A program made the position numbers and the translations under genes. From an uncultured Collinsella sp. (GTDB taxonomy: Bacteria; Actinomycetota; Coriobacteriia; Coriobacteriales; Coriobacteriaceae): a stretch of DNA of 54,136 nucleotides. The notes beneath the pieces are model-generated. The model worked only from the letters and a program-made list of their open reading frames with translations, was not told where the DNA came from and searched no databases. Location of the stretch: contig CAMQJB010000011.1 in the NCBI GenBank assembly GCA_947002045.1, forward strand, positions 1 through 54,136, given 5' to 3'. Shown here one piece after another: positions 18,879 to 26,733 of the stretch. Each line of letters begins with the position of its first letter. Position 1 is the first letter of the stretch.

Positions 18879-19803
18879 CGCTCACATCCCTCCTGTACTC
18901 TAGTAGCGCTCGTGCAACGTAGGTGGCAAGGTTTACCGGTACGGCGTTGCCCACCATCTGGTTGATATCCGTCTTACTCCCAAAGAACTTGAAAGACTCC
19001 GGGAAAGTCTGGATCCTACTGCGTTCCTTTGGAGTCAAGCACCGGGCTTGACTGAGGTCCGCCGCGTCGTTGGGGTGAAGCTTGTAGTTCGGCGGTATCG
19101 GCCTGTCCACACCACGAATAGTGACCGAGGGCTCGTCGATGCTGAAGATGGCCCGCCTCGTGTAGCTTCGCGGAATTCTGAAGTAGTAATCAATTCCAAG
19201 CTCGTTACCGAGATACTCACGAATTGTCATCTGATGGTCAGAAAGGCCCTTCTCAAGATATGGGTCGAGGAACCCGTCGGGCGCCCCAAGGCATCCGATC
19301 AAGAAGTATCTCTTGCGAGCTTGGGGGACCCCGCACAGGCTTGCATCCATCACTCGCCCACTCAAGCCATAACCCTGCGCTTTGAGGGTGGCCCGAATCG
19401 CTTCCATGGATTTGCTCGTTCGAACGCGTGGGACGTTCTCCATAACGATGAAGCGAGGCTTGCACCTCGCGATGATCTCGGCATATCTAACAGAGAGGAT
19501 TGCGCGCCCACCATCCTCGGATCTCTTGCCGGCCTGCGAGAAATCCTGACAAGGAGGCCCGCCGATGATGATATCCGGAGCGAAGCCGGCAACTTCCTCG
19601 GATACGGAAACGTCGGAGAGATCCCTTTTGAAAACAGGATGCTGGAAGTTAGCGCGATAGACATCAATGGCAGCGTCCCAATTGTCGTAGGCAGCCACAA
19701 CATTGACGCCAGCCTTTTCGAAGCCGAGGGACATTCCGCCGCAGCCGGCGAAAAGGTCAACTGCCGTTATGTTCCTCTCGTTTTCCACGCGCTCGGTCTC
19801 CAT
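18865..19803 (-). CDS. DNA cytosine-5 methyltransferase 1 of the LlaJI-type system
   Basis: A 312-residue C5-cytosine methyltransferase, first gene of the restriction-modification operon. I start it at the ATG at 19803 (METERVENER), because the region upstream holds an AT-rich promoter and lacks coding character. Motifs: AVDLFAGCGGMSLGFEKAG (I), GGPPCQDFSQAG (IV), MENV (VI), QARKRYFLIG (VIII), GNAVPVNLATYVA (X). It is clearly a paralogue of the next gene along the whole length, differing mainly in the target-recognition part (about 195-245), as expected for enzymes modifying the two strands of one asymmetric site. The ribosome-binding site is poor, which could keep initial expression modest. 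Confidence 0.93.
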   Translation of the reverse strand: METERVENERNITAVDLFAGCGGMSLGFEKAGVNVVAAYDNWDAAIDVYRANFQHPVFKRDLSDVSVSEEVAGFAPDIIIGGPPCQDFSQAGKRSEDGGRAILSVRYAEIIARCKPRFIVMENVPRVRTSKSMEAIRATLKAQGYGLSGRVMDASLCGVPQARKRYFLIGCLGAPDGFLDPYLEKGLSDHQMTIREYLGNELGIDYYFRIPRSYTRRAIFSIDEPSVTIRGVDRPIPPNYKLHPNDAADLSQARCLTPKERSRIQTFPESFKFFGSKTDINQMVGNAVPVNLATYVARALLEYRRDVSDGLR

Positions 19804-19828
19804 TTCGATAGATACAGACAAATAAATA

Positions 19829-19834
19829 ATTATA
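19829..19834 (-). promoter_or_regulatory. -10 element of the restriction-modification operon promoter
   Basis: A perfect TATAAT on the minus strand in an otherwise AT-rich stretch, about 25 bases before the first methyltransferase start, implying a short 5' leader. TTGAAG occurs 20 bases further upstream, a slightly long spacing, so the -35 assignment is uncertain. Confidence 0.5.
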
Positions 19835-20685
19835 ATTTCGTTTCTTCCAACATGCTTCAAGATCAGTCGGCAACAGAACAAATCCAGTTGTAACGCTTCG
19901 CCCGGACAAGAATCGCTCGTGCTCGATTCGAGCTTATTGCCGCCCAGCAGGGCAACCACTGTCGCATGCTCGCCCGTCAGAGGCCGTCCGCGCCGCATCC
20001 GCGTCCGCTCCGGATGCCGCGCCGGGTCGGTCGTGCCGCGGACCGTCCCTCGCGGCACGCACCCTCCGCTCCCGCGAAAACCCGTTCAACACAAAGGCTT
20101 TTAGGTATAGCCTTATTGCTGTACGCCACGAAGTTCCCGCCCACTCACGCCCTCGCTGCCAAACGAATACGCATCCCTCTCTCTTCTATGGATGCAACGC
20201 TGCCGAAATATAAATCGACTCATGCGATCGCTCTCCGACCTCAGCTGAAACGTTTCAGAGCGCAACAATCTTGAACCTCGATCCACCCTCCAGACAAACC
20301 TCCTCAGTTCATCCATTACTATCGAAAAGATCTTCCATGAATTTTGACGGCCTGTTTCAGCTGTAATGGAAATAAAAACCAGCTTTTCGAAGTCGGCGCC
20401 ACAACCAGGCAAGCATTTCCGAAATCGCAGCATCACATCGCTCGATATAAGTAATTTGCTACTGGTGCAACGGCCCCGAGCACCGTTCCCGCGCGACTCT
20501 ATCGCAAATACGTTGCTTAGAACAGGGCACTGCCACATTTCAGCAAGCCAATCCGAATCCTCGTTTGGTCGGGAGATAGTCCAATTACCCTTTAAATATC
20601 ATATCGTTGTGGTATTCAATAAACTCAGCTCGTGGGGCAAATCGCTTCGGAAGCGTAATCGGCTCTCCGTTGTAGCGCCACAAAT
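19835..20685. other. Long intergenic stretch upstream of the restriction-modification operon
   Basis: About 850 bases without a convincing gene. Positions about 19900-20100 are GC-rich; from about 20110 to 20640 the sequence is notably AT-richer than the genome average. Open frames here lack ribosome-binding sites and coding bias. The composition break and the gene relic that follows suggest remnants of earlier insertions and deletions. Confidence 0.5.
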
Positions 20686-21094
20686 TTACCGCTTCCTTGA
20701 AAGTAGCGGCAGGCTAAACGAGGGCGGTGAGTTCCTTTTCTACTTCTACGCCATTAAGGACGGGCACGTGTACTCCCATCATAAAGATCTCTTTCGTACG
20801 ACCCATTTCCGCTTCTACAGGAACGCAATCAGCGAGACAAACACTTACGAACTTGAACCCATGCTTTGCAAGGTGAAGGCTAACGAGCTGGTTTCGAGAG
20901 ACGAACTAGCCGACCGGCTGGCCGCCATTGGTTACGAGCGGAATCGTGGGAGCCAGGGGGCGGACTTCCACTACGTGCTTAGCGTGGAGGTCGAGAACGC
21001 TGCAGTTGTGCCGCTGAGTCTCGCGTGCGGATTGGTCGACGGGCAGAACGGCAACGATGCTTTCAGCCCGCACTCGCCGAAGTTGGTGGGATAA
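20686..21094 (+). pseudogene. Inverted, truncated copy of the DUF2357 nuclease C-terminus
   Basis: From FLESSGRL to NDAFSPHSPKLVG this frame encodes about 133 residues, about three quarters identical by eye to the last 133 residues of the intact DUF2357 gene at 13678-16113, but on the opposite strand. Homology begins abruptly at about 20686; upstream sequence in the same frame is not coding-like and no start is associated. It ends at the same codon as the intact gene. It is therefore the tail of a related but different allele, left behind when an older restriction system was lost or replaced. It lies 39 bases before the SIR2 gene. Confidence 0.85.
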
Positions 21095-21133
21095 CATTTC
21101 ACGAGCATGTCGATTGGTACAGGAGGAAAGATT

Positions 21134-22714
21134 ATGGACGAGAGAATCAAATCGATAATCCACAAAGCTGTTGATGATGCCGGGCGTTATCCGTTTCTCT
21201 TCATCGGCTCTGGCCTCTCCCGTCGTTACTGCGGCACGCCGGGATGGGAGGGGCTGCTTTCGGATATCTGCGCCGAGGTGCTTGACGACCCATATGCCTT
21301 CGCGCGCTTCAAGAGCCAGGCGAAGATTGCTGTCCAGAACGGCGAGGTCGAGTCCGAACTGCCGTACGTTGCCACGCTCATGGAAAGCGAAGTAAACCAC
21401 GAGCTCTTTGCATCGGATGAATTCGCTGCCTTCCGCGAAGATCACAGTGACGAGCTTACCGGGGACGCTTCGCCCATGAAGATCTACGTCGCAGATAAGA
21501 TCGCGAGAGCTCGTCTCGTCGAGAGCGCCGAAACTGAGAAGCTGGCGAAGGCGGGCAGGGAAAAAGTTGCCGGCATCATCACCACGAATTATGACTGTAT
21601 GTGTGAGACCCTATTCCCTGGTTTCACGACCTACGTCGGAGAAAGCGACCTCCTGTTCTCTGACCAGGCTTTCTCTCAGGAGATATACAAGATCCATGGC
21701 TCAGTCTCGAGGGCGGGAAGCATCGTCCTGACCAGCGCTGACTATGCGGAGTTCGCGCAGAAGAGGAAGTATCTCTCGGCGAAGCTGCTCACCCTCTTCG
21801 TCGAGTATCCCGTCATCTTCCTCGGTTATTCGATTCAAGACGAGAACATCAGGTCGATACTGGGTGACATCTGCGAATGCCTACCAGATGACAAGCTCAA
21901 ACGGCTGGGCAAGCGGCTCATCTTCGTTCAGCACGCAACCGACACCTCTGTTGGCGAGATTGCTATGAGTTTCGGTGGCCGTACGCTTTCGATGACGAAG
22001 ATCACCACGGATGACTTCGAGTCGATCTACGATGCGATGCGCAGCTTCCGGAAAATGTATAGCACGCGATTTATCCGCGAGTTGAGGGGCAGCGTGTTCA
22101 GGCTTGCGGAGCATATCGACCCGAGTTCCGACATCATCGTCTCAGGGATAGACAATGTCCTCAACGACCTTGACCCGGACCAGAAGATCGTCATCGGCCT
22201 GTCGGTGTCACCAAGTAGCATCGGAAAGCCGATTTCACCTGAAGATATCTTCGAGGACATCGTGCTCGATAACCTTCGCTATGACCCAAAGTTCATCGTC
22301 GAGAACTACCTCAACATGTACGTGCGCCAACGGCCCAACAACATGCCTGTCTTCAAGTACACGCGCGGACTCGGTGGAGAGGTCGGTAAGGACATAGCGA
22401 CTTATCTCCCAACGCTCACCTCGATTGATAGCTATCGAAGCGAAACGTTCCGCAAATCGATGCCTGCGACTCGTCGCAGATTCGAAGGGTCGCTGAGCAT
22501 AAAGGGCCTTGCGAATGCATGCGCGCCAAAGAGCCCGTTCGCGTTCATCCCGTGCCTTTCAGAGGAAGAGATGGACGTCGACGACTTGGAAGCGTTGCTG
22601 AAGCGGGCACTGGCTGACGTGGGAAACGACCCTGCCAAGAAGAGGGCTCTGTTGAAAGATTCGCATTATCGGAAGTGCGTCCGCATCTACGACTTCTTGC
22701 GCTATGGAAAGTAG
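21134..22714 (+). CDS. SIR2-domain protein, probable NAD-dependent defence effector
   Basis: A 526-residue protein; the ATG at 21134 has AGGAGG 8 bases upstream, while an upstream in-frame ATG lacks one. The N-terminal 270 residues form a SIR2-like NAD-binding domain: FLFIGSGLSRRY (GSG 25-27), GIITTNYDCMCE (Asn152, Asp154), IYKIHGS (His188) and VIFLGYSIQDENI. The C-terminal 250 residues are unrecognised. SIR2 domains in prokaryotic defence proteins usually hydrolyse NAD+ on phage infection. The gene stands alone without HerA, TIR or Argonaute partner directly beside it, but directly follows the nuclease relic and may have belonged to that older system. Whether it is an effector for a neighbour or self-sufficient is unknown. 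Confidence 0.85.
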   Translation: MDERIKSIIHKAVDDAGRYPFLFIGSGLSRRYCGTPGWEGLLSDICAEVLDDPYAFARFKSQAKIAVQNGEVESELPYVATLMESEVNHELFASDEFAAFREDHSDELTGDASPMKIYVADKIARARLVESAETEKLAKAGREKVAGIITTNYDCMCETLFPGFTTYVGESDLLFSDQAFSQEIYKIHGSVSRAGSIVLTSADYAEFAQKRKYLSAKLLTLFVEYPVIFLGYSIQDENIRSILGDICECLPDDKLKRLGKRLIFVQHATDTSVGEIAMSFGGRTLSMTKITTDDFESIYDAMRSFRKMYSTRFIRELRGSVFRLAEHIDPSSDIIVSGIDNVLNDLDPDQKIVIGLSVSPSSIGKPISPEDIFEDIVLDNLRYDPKFIVENYLNMYVRQRPNNMPVFKYTRGLGGEVGKDIATYLPTLTSIDSYRSETFRKSMPATRRRFEGSLSIKGLANACAPKSPFAFIPCLSEEEMDVDDLEALLKRALADVGNDPAKKRALLKDSHYRKCVRIYDFLRYGK

Positions 22715-22909
22715 GAAGTCCCCCAACCTTCACCAATAGTCCGGGCAACGGCATCCGAACCTAGATCCAGTTGGGGGACATGCTCCCGAACTATGCACGG
22801 TTTCCCGCGCAAAGCTAGTTTAGCAAAGAAATGTGGAGATTGGCGGTTGGGCGCTTGAGATTCCTGCCAACTGCCGCACCCCTTGAATATCAACTTCATC
22901 CGAACACCT

Positions 22910-22945
22910 CCCAAATTCATCCGTACATGTACGGATGAATTTGGG
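22910..22945. repeat. Perfect 36-bp palindrome, probable operator
   Basis: Two 18-base arms, the left one reading CCCAAATTCATCCGTACA, form an uninterrupted perfect palindrome centred on TACATGTA. A similar half-arm (TTCATCCGAACA) occurs about 20 bases upstream. It sits about 55 bases before the truncated short gene at 22999. A symmetric operator for a dimeric regulator, now detached from most of its gene, is the best reading; a recombination or cruciform site is possible. Confidence 0.7.
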
Positions 22946-22998
22946 AATCCGATACCCTGAGGGCCGGGTCGGCCGGCCCCGGGAGATCGGAGGACGCC

Positions 22999-23085
22999 AT
23001 GTCCGGAAAGAGCGGGAAGGGCGCCGCGAGGGCGGTCCCGAGGGCCCACGGCAGGCGATCGGCGATTTCATGCAACTACGGCTGA
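22999..23085 (+). CDS. Very short basic reading frame, probably a truncated gene
   Basis: A 28-residue Lys/Arg/Ser/Gly-rich frame (MSGKSGKGAARAV at its start) with a good ribosome-binding site (GGAGG 5 bases upstream) behind the 36-bp palindrome. It overlaps the end of the minus-strand membrane protein gene. GC content drops at about 23070, so it looks like the first codons of a regulated gene cut by a deletion. It might still be translated. Confidence 0.35.
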   Translation: MSGKSGKGAARAVPRAHGRRSAISCNYG

Positions 23086-23513
23086 AGTGTCTTTATGTGG
23101 TTCAGCGCACCCAACAGTACCGTTTGATTTCGCTCAAAGCATAAACGAAACCATGCATATATTCCCAAGGCAATCAGGCATGGCGTCACGAAAACCCCGG
23201 CAGCGATTGAATTGTTGCCCGCCCATGCAGACAGACACCCTCCGACCGTAAGTGAGATGATCATGCTGATCACGCTGGGGGCCCAACTCGTATAATGCAC
23301 CCCACTCACCGCCTGTTCGACTATTTCGCATTTCTTTTTCAGGCTAATGTCCTCATCCACTTCACCAAGAGAAAAGTCCACTCCCGAAATTAAATCGAGC
23401 AATTCAGCCTCACTGTAGCCGCCTTCCTTGAATCTTTTAATGAAGAAACCTCCTGGTCCAGACCCACAGATAGGACGGTTTACACGAAACAGTTCCTTAT
23501 AGGCGATTCCCAT
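23076..23513 (-). CDS. Small membrane protein of unknown function
   Basis: A 145-residue protein with AAGGAG 6 bases before the ATG. The N-terminal 70 residues are soluble and contain FFIKRFKEGGYSEAELLDLI, which could be a small helical domain; residues about 78-98 and 103-123 are two hydrophobic membrane segments, leaving a short C-terminal tail. No family is recognised. Its GC content is lower than that of the neighbours, which suggests recent acquisition. Neighbouring genes are the TraG-like cluster upstream on the same strand (87-base gap), so it could be the cluster's last member. Confidence 0.65.
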   Translation of the reverse strand: MGIAYKELFRVNRPICGSGPGGFFIKRFKEGGYSEAELLDLISGVDFSLGEVDEDISLKKKCEIVEQAVSGVHYTSWAPSVISMIISLTVGGCLSAWAGNNSIAAGVFVTPCLIALGIYAWFRLCFERNQTVLLGALNHIKTLQP

Positions 23514-23600
23514 TGTTAACTCCTTAAAGTGCAGATGTTATTTACGCTATCGTTCTATCATTTCGTCCGGACAGATTTTTATCGGACCGTCGGCAACCGT

Positions 23601-24419
23601 TCACAAGGACATCCCGTTCAGTAACTCCCCGCGCTCCTCATACCCGCGCTCGAGCTTCTTCCCAAGCTCCGCAGCGCAGCGCTTCGTTTCCTCGGCAAAC
23701 AGGTCATCGATAGCCCTGTCAATCCGCGTGCAAGTCTGCCGATGCTCGTCCTTCCAGGGCAGGTTGAGTCCCAAACTCGCGTCCCAATAGCCGCCGAGTT
23801 TGGCGTTAATTACTTCCTCGGGATACAGCACGTCGCGGCGAATGTCCTCAACTACATCGTCCTCGTCCATATCGCAGGCCGCATCGCCCTGCTCGAGGAA
23901 CTTGCGCAGCTCCTTTTGCGCCCGGATGTTGTTCAGCATGCGAACACACACCACGGCCAAAAAGCGATAACGTTCGCATAGATCCCACTCGCCTTCGAGC
24001 CATACGCGAAAGCCCAGCATTTCGCTCGCGGACTCATCATCCATCAGGATCAATTCCCACGGAAGCACATTGGCGAGTGCGTCCTCCCCCAGCCTTTGCA
24101 CGCCGTCGCGCATAAAGATGCACGGCTCCACGTCGTAATAGCCAAAACCGTGGCCCGCATCGCGACGATTGATGACATGCTTGGGCAACAGGCTGATCTT
24201 GTCGCTGGGCTCGGGATCTATCTTCCGCAGCTTTTTGACCTTGCGGCGGGCGCGCTTTAGGCTGCGTTCGCTATCGCCACGGCCGCGGCCGTCCGGCTTG
24301 CCGCCGTATCGAAGGGCAACCTCACGCGCCAGGATCTTTGTGTCCGCAGCGCACAGCAGGTCGCTCACGGTGGGCAGGTCTTCCCACTCAATGCCATCGA
24401 CGTCCCAAATCCTGTTCAT
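23601..24419 (-). CDS. Unknown protein at the end of the TraG-like/ClpP-like cluster
   Basis: A 272-residue protein; I choose the ATG at 24419 with AGAGG 6 bases upstream. The frame is open upstream through the ClpP-like gene but only as a shadow. It begins MNRIWDVDGIEWEDLPTV, has a basic segment at about 45-70 (RSLKRARRKVKKLRK), and is otherwise mixed alpha/beta with an acidic part near 185. No known family is recognised. It lies 74 bases after the ClpP-like gene on the same strand, so they may share a transcript. The basic stretch would allow nucleic-acid binding, without further support. Confidence 0.65.
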   Translation of the reverse strand: MNRIWDVDGIEWEDLPTVSDLLCAADTKILAREVALRYGGKPDGRGRGDSERSLKRARRKVKKLRKIDPEPSDKISLLPKHVINRRDAGHGFGYYDVEPCIFMRDGVQRLGEDALANVLPWELILMDDESASEMLGFRVWLEGEWDLCERYRFLAVVCVRMLNNIRAQKELRKFLEQGDAACDMDEDDVVEDIRRDVLYPEEVINAKLGGYWDASLGLNLPWKDEHRQTCTRIDRAIDDLFAEETKRCAAELGKKLERGYEERGELLNGMSL

Positions 24420-24493
24420 GTTCAACCTCTTTCTGGCTGTGAATTTACGCACTTGTTCGCCCTGCACAACGTACTTGTAAGGCATGCGCCCCG

Positions 24494-25096
24494 CTAGAGC
24501 GCCTTCTTGCTGGGCGCAATCACCTCGTCCACCAGGCCCAGCTCCAGAGCGCGCCTGGCGTTGCACCAGCAGTCGCGCTCGGTGAGCTCGTGGAACTCCT
24601 GGGCGCTCAGGTTGCCATGCTCGGCCAGCAGCTCGTCCAGCTCGGCGCGCATGGCCGCTGTATGCTGGGCCACGATCTCGATATCGGTCTGCTGCGCCAT
24701 GCCCATGCCGCCCATCAGTTGGTGGATGAGCACCTGCGTGTGGCGGTACACCTGACGGTGGTCGCCGCAGGCCAAGATCACCGCGGCCATCGAGGCCACG
24801 ACGCCCTCGCCCACCGTGATCACGGGGCAATCGAGCGACTGCATGGTGTCGATGAGCGCCAGCCCCGCCGTGACGCTGCCGCCCGGGCTGTTGATGATGA
24901 GGGTGATGGGCTCGGTCGCACTTTGATGCTCCAGCACCAGCATGGACTTAATAAGGCCGTTGCAGGTCGCATCGTTGACCTCGCCCTCCAGCAGCAGCAC
25001 ACGGCTGTTGAGCAGTTCGCTTGCCATATCGACAGCGGCAACACGGCCGTCCTTGGACTTCTTTATGATGCTGGGCTCACGATACATAACGGGCAT
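24494..25096 (-). CDS. clpP: ClpP-like serine protease
   Basis: A 200-residue Clp-type protease. The catalytic triad is readable: Ser102 in GVVASMAA, His125 in QVLIHQ and Asp175 in ERDCW; the substrate-strand segment INSPGGSV (69-76) and the oligomer-like TMQSLDCPV are also present. Length and motif order are normal for ClpP, and it should form a double-ring peptidase that depends on a Clp AAA+ unfoldase. No unfoldase gene is adjacent. Its place between two unknown genes and a TraG-like ATPase is unusual, since housekeeping clpP lies next to tig or clpX; I take it as an accessory paralogue carried by the cluster. The gene symbol denotes the family, not proven orthology. Confidence 0.85.
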   Translation of the reverse strand: MPVMYREPSIIKKSKDGRVAAVDMASELLNSRVLLLEGEVNDATCNGLIKSMLVLEHQSATEPITLIINSPGGSVTAGLALIDTMQSLDCPVITVGEGVVASMAAVILACGDHRQVYRHTQVLIHQLMGGMGMAQQTDIEIVAQHTAAMRAELDELLAEHGNLSAQEFHELTERDCWCNARRALELGLVDEVIAPSKKAL

Positions 25097-25143
25097 GGCA
25101 ATTCCCTTCTAAACGGAATCGGTAAGGAGGCAAAAACTGGACC

Positions 25144-25172
25144 GCACGGCTTACGACTAACGGAAGCCGTGC
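25144..25172 (-). other. Hairpin between the TraG-like and ClpP-like genes
   Basis: A perfect 9-bp stem (GCACGGCTT and AAGCCGTGC) with an 11-base loop; on the minus strand a T5 run follows 8 bases later. The distance makes it a weak terminator or an attenuating or RNA-processing element that could lower ClpP-like expression relative to the upstream genes. Confidence 0.4.
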
Positions 25173-25211
25173 GACAAAACATGCAAGATGGGGTACACAA
25201 AGCTGCAAGGG

Positions 25212-26696
25212 CTAATCCCTCAGCCACTTGGCAGCATTGGGATGATCGGCGCAAAAGTACTTCTTGGCGCGGAAGGGACGCATGCCGGTCACCTTGACCA
25301 GGCAATCGGTGCGGGGCATAAGCCCAACCTCGCCTGGGGTCATCACGCAACCGCGCACATCTACGGCAGTGCGCTCGGCGCCCACGTACTTGGTGCCCAA
25401 AACCGACTCGCCACACAGTTCGCTTATGTAGTTCTGCGTCGCGATGTTGCTGCCGCCGCCCATATAGACCAAACTATCGCAGTTATCGAGGATGGTAAGC
25501 GCCGTGGATTTGCCGTACACGACATCGAGCTGGCTCAGCGATTGCGCACACATCAAAAAGCTAATGCCGCGACTGCGCACAGTCGCAATGCTGCGCTCAA
25601 AATCGGGGATGCGGCCCACATTGGGAAACTCATCGAGCACAAACTGCACGCGACGCTGCAAATGGCCGCTGGGGCTGGCATCGGCACGGCGCTGGGCAAG
25701 GTTAAACAGCTGCTTAAGGGCAACGTTCGCAAGCCATGCATTAGCCGAATCGTTGTCGCTCACCTTAAGATCGATCATGCGCTTGCCCTCGTCAATACGA
25801 TCAAGACGCATCTCGTCATTCTCAAAAACGCGCATGAGCTGAGGCGTCTTAAGCCGCGAGATAGTTGCATTGAGCGTGATCAGAATACTCTTAAGCGTCC
25901 TATCTGCCGCACCTCGAAAATCGCGATACTGCTCAACGCCATACAGATCAGCGTTCTCCGCACCAAACTTATCGAGAAACTCCCTGGACTCCACCTCTTC
26001 TACAAGGTAGTCCAACGGGAATCGCCCCTCACCATCTCCCGTAACCTTGATGAGCGCAGCCAGTTTAAAGACGTTGTTCATCTTAAGGTAGCGGCGCGGG
26101 GCATTGGGGTCCTCACCCGGCGTAAGGGTGCCGGCAAGGGTCTCCAGGAGGAACAGGATTCCAACAATCGCTCGAAGCAGCAGGTCGCTCGCGTTATTCC
26201 AGAACGGATCATACCTAAGGCTACGGCCGTCAGGATCGACCCCCTCCATGATTGCCGCCACTGTGGTGGGGATATCCTCGACATCCATCACGTAACGCAG
26301 AGGGTCGTATCCGGCCGACTGCTCGGGATTAACAGTATCGAGAACCGTTACCTCGTAGCCGTCCTCTTCAAAGCCTTTCCCCGTACGGCGCAGCAGCTCA
26401 CCCTTGGTGTCTGTGACCACATAACAGCATTCGTGGTGATTGAGCAGGTTGGGCAAAATGAAACTCGCCGTTTTGCCGCTGCCGGTACCTCCAAAGGCAA
26501 AAACATTGTTGGACACACTCGTCTCCCAATGCTTGTCGTCCTCGTAGAACGCCACCGTGGCACCCTGCGCCAGGATCACGTCGCGCTGCTCATCGCCGGA
26601 CGACAGCGCCCGCATCTCCTCCTTAGTCGCCCACTTCTTGGTCTGATACTCCGTTTGCTGCGCGGCCTCGTAGCCGTACATCTTGATGACTGGCAT
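25212..26696 (-). CDS. VirD4/TraG-like P-loop ATPase without membrane anchor
   Basis: A 494-residue ATPase of the type IV coupling-protein family. Walker A is GGTGSGKT (69-76), followed by YVVTDTKGELLRR; Walker B is VQFVLDEFPNVGRIP at about residue 328, followed by RSRGISFLMCAQSLSQL and the later AQNYISELCGE-type region (here TQNYISELCGES), all in VirD4 order. The N-terminus KKWATKEEMRAL matches TraG proteins of Gram-positive mobile elements, but the two membrane helices that normally precede it are missing, so the protein should be soluble. No relaxase or other conjugation gene is present. It lies 37 bases after an unknown gene. It is either a relic of an integrative element or an ATPase used in another role. 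Confidence 0.85.
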   Translation of the reverse strand: MPVIKMYGYEAAQQTEYQTKKWATKEEMRALSSGDEQRDVILAQGATVAFYEDDKHWETSVSNNVFAFGGTGSGKTASFILPNLLNHHECCYVVTDTKGELLRRTGKGFEEDGYEVTVLDTVNPEQSAGYDPLRYVMDVEDIPTTVAAIMEGVDPDGRSLRYDPFWNNASDLLLRAIVGILFLLETLAGTLTPGEDPNAPRRYLKMNNVFKLAALIKVTGDGEGRFPLDYLVEEVESREFLDKFGAENADLYGVEQYRDFRGAADRTLKSILITLNATISRLKTPQLMRVFENDEMRLDRIDEGKRMIDLKVSDNDSANAWLANVALKQLFNLAQRRADASPSGHLQRRVQFVLDEFPNVGRIPDFERSIATVRSRGISFLMCAQSLSQLDVVYGKSTALTILDNCDSLVYMGGGSNIATQNYISELCGESVLGTKYVGAERTAVDVRGCVMTPGEVGLMPRTDCLVKVTGMRPFRAKKYFCADHPNAAKWLRD

Positions 26697-26733
26697 GGCG
26701 TGACCCCTTTCTTGTCCGTGGCGTTAGTGGTTG

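Noticed and set aside
20366..20685. An N-terminal extension of the nuclease relic
   Set aside because: The frame is open but AT-rich, lacks coding character and has no similarity to the intact nuclease upstream of FLESSGRL.
24494..25096. Housekeeping ClpP operon
   Set aside because: No tig, clpX or second clpP next to it; the gene lies inside the accessory island beside a TraG-like ATPase.
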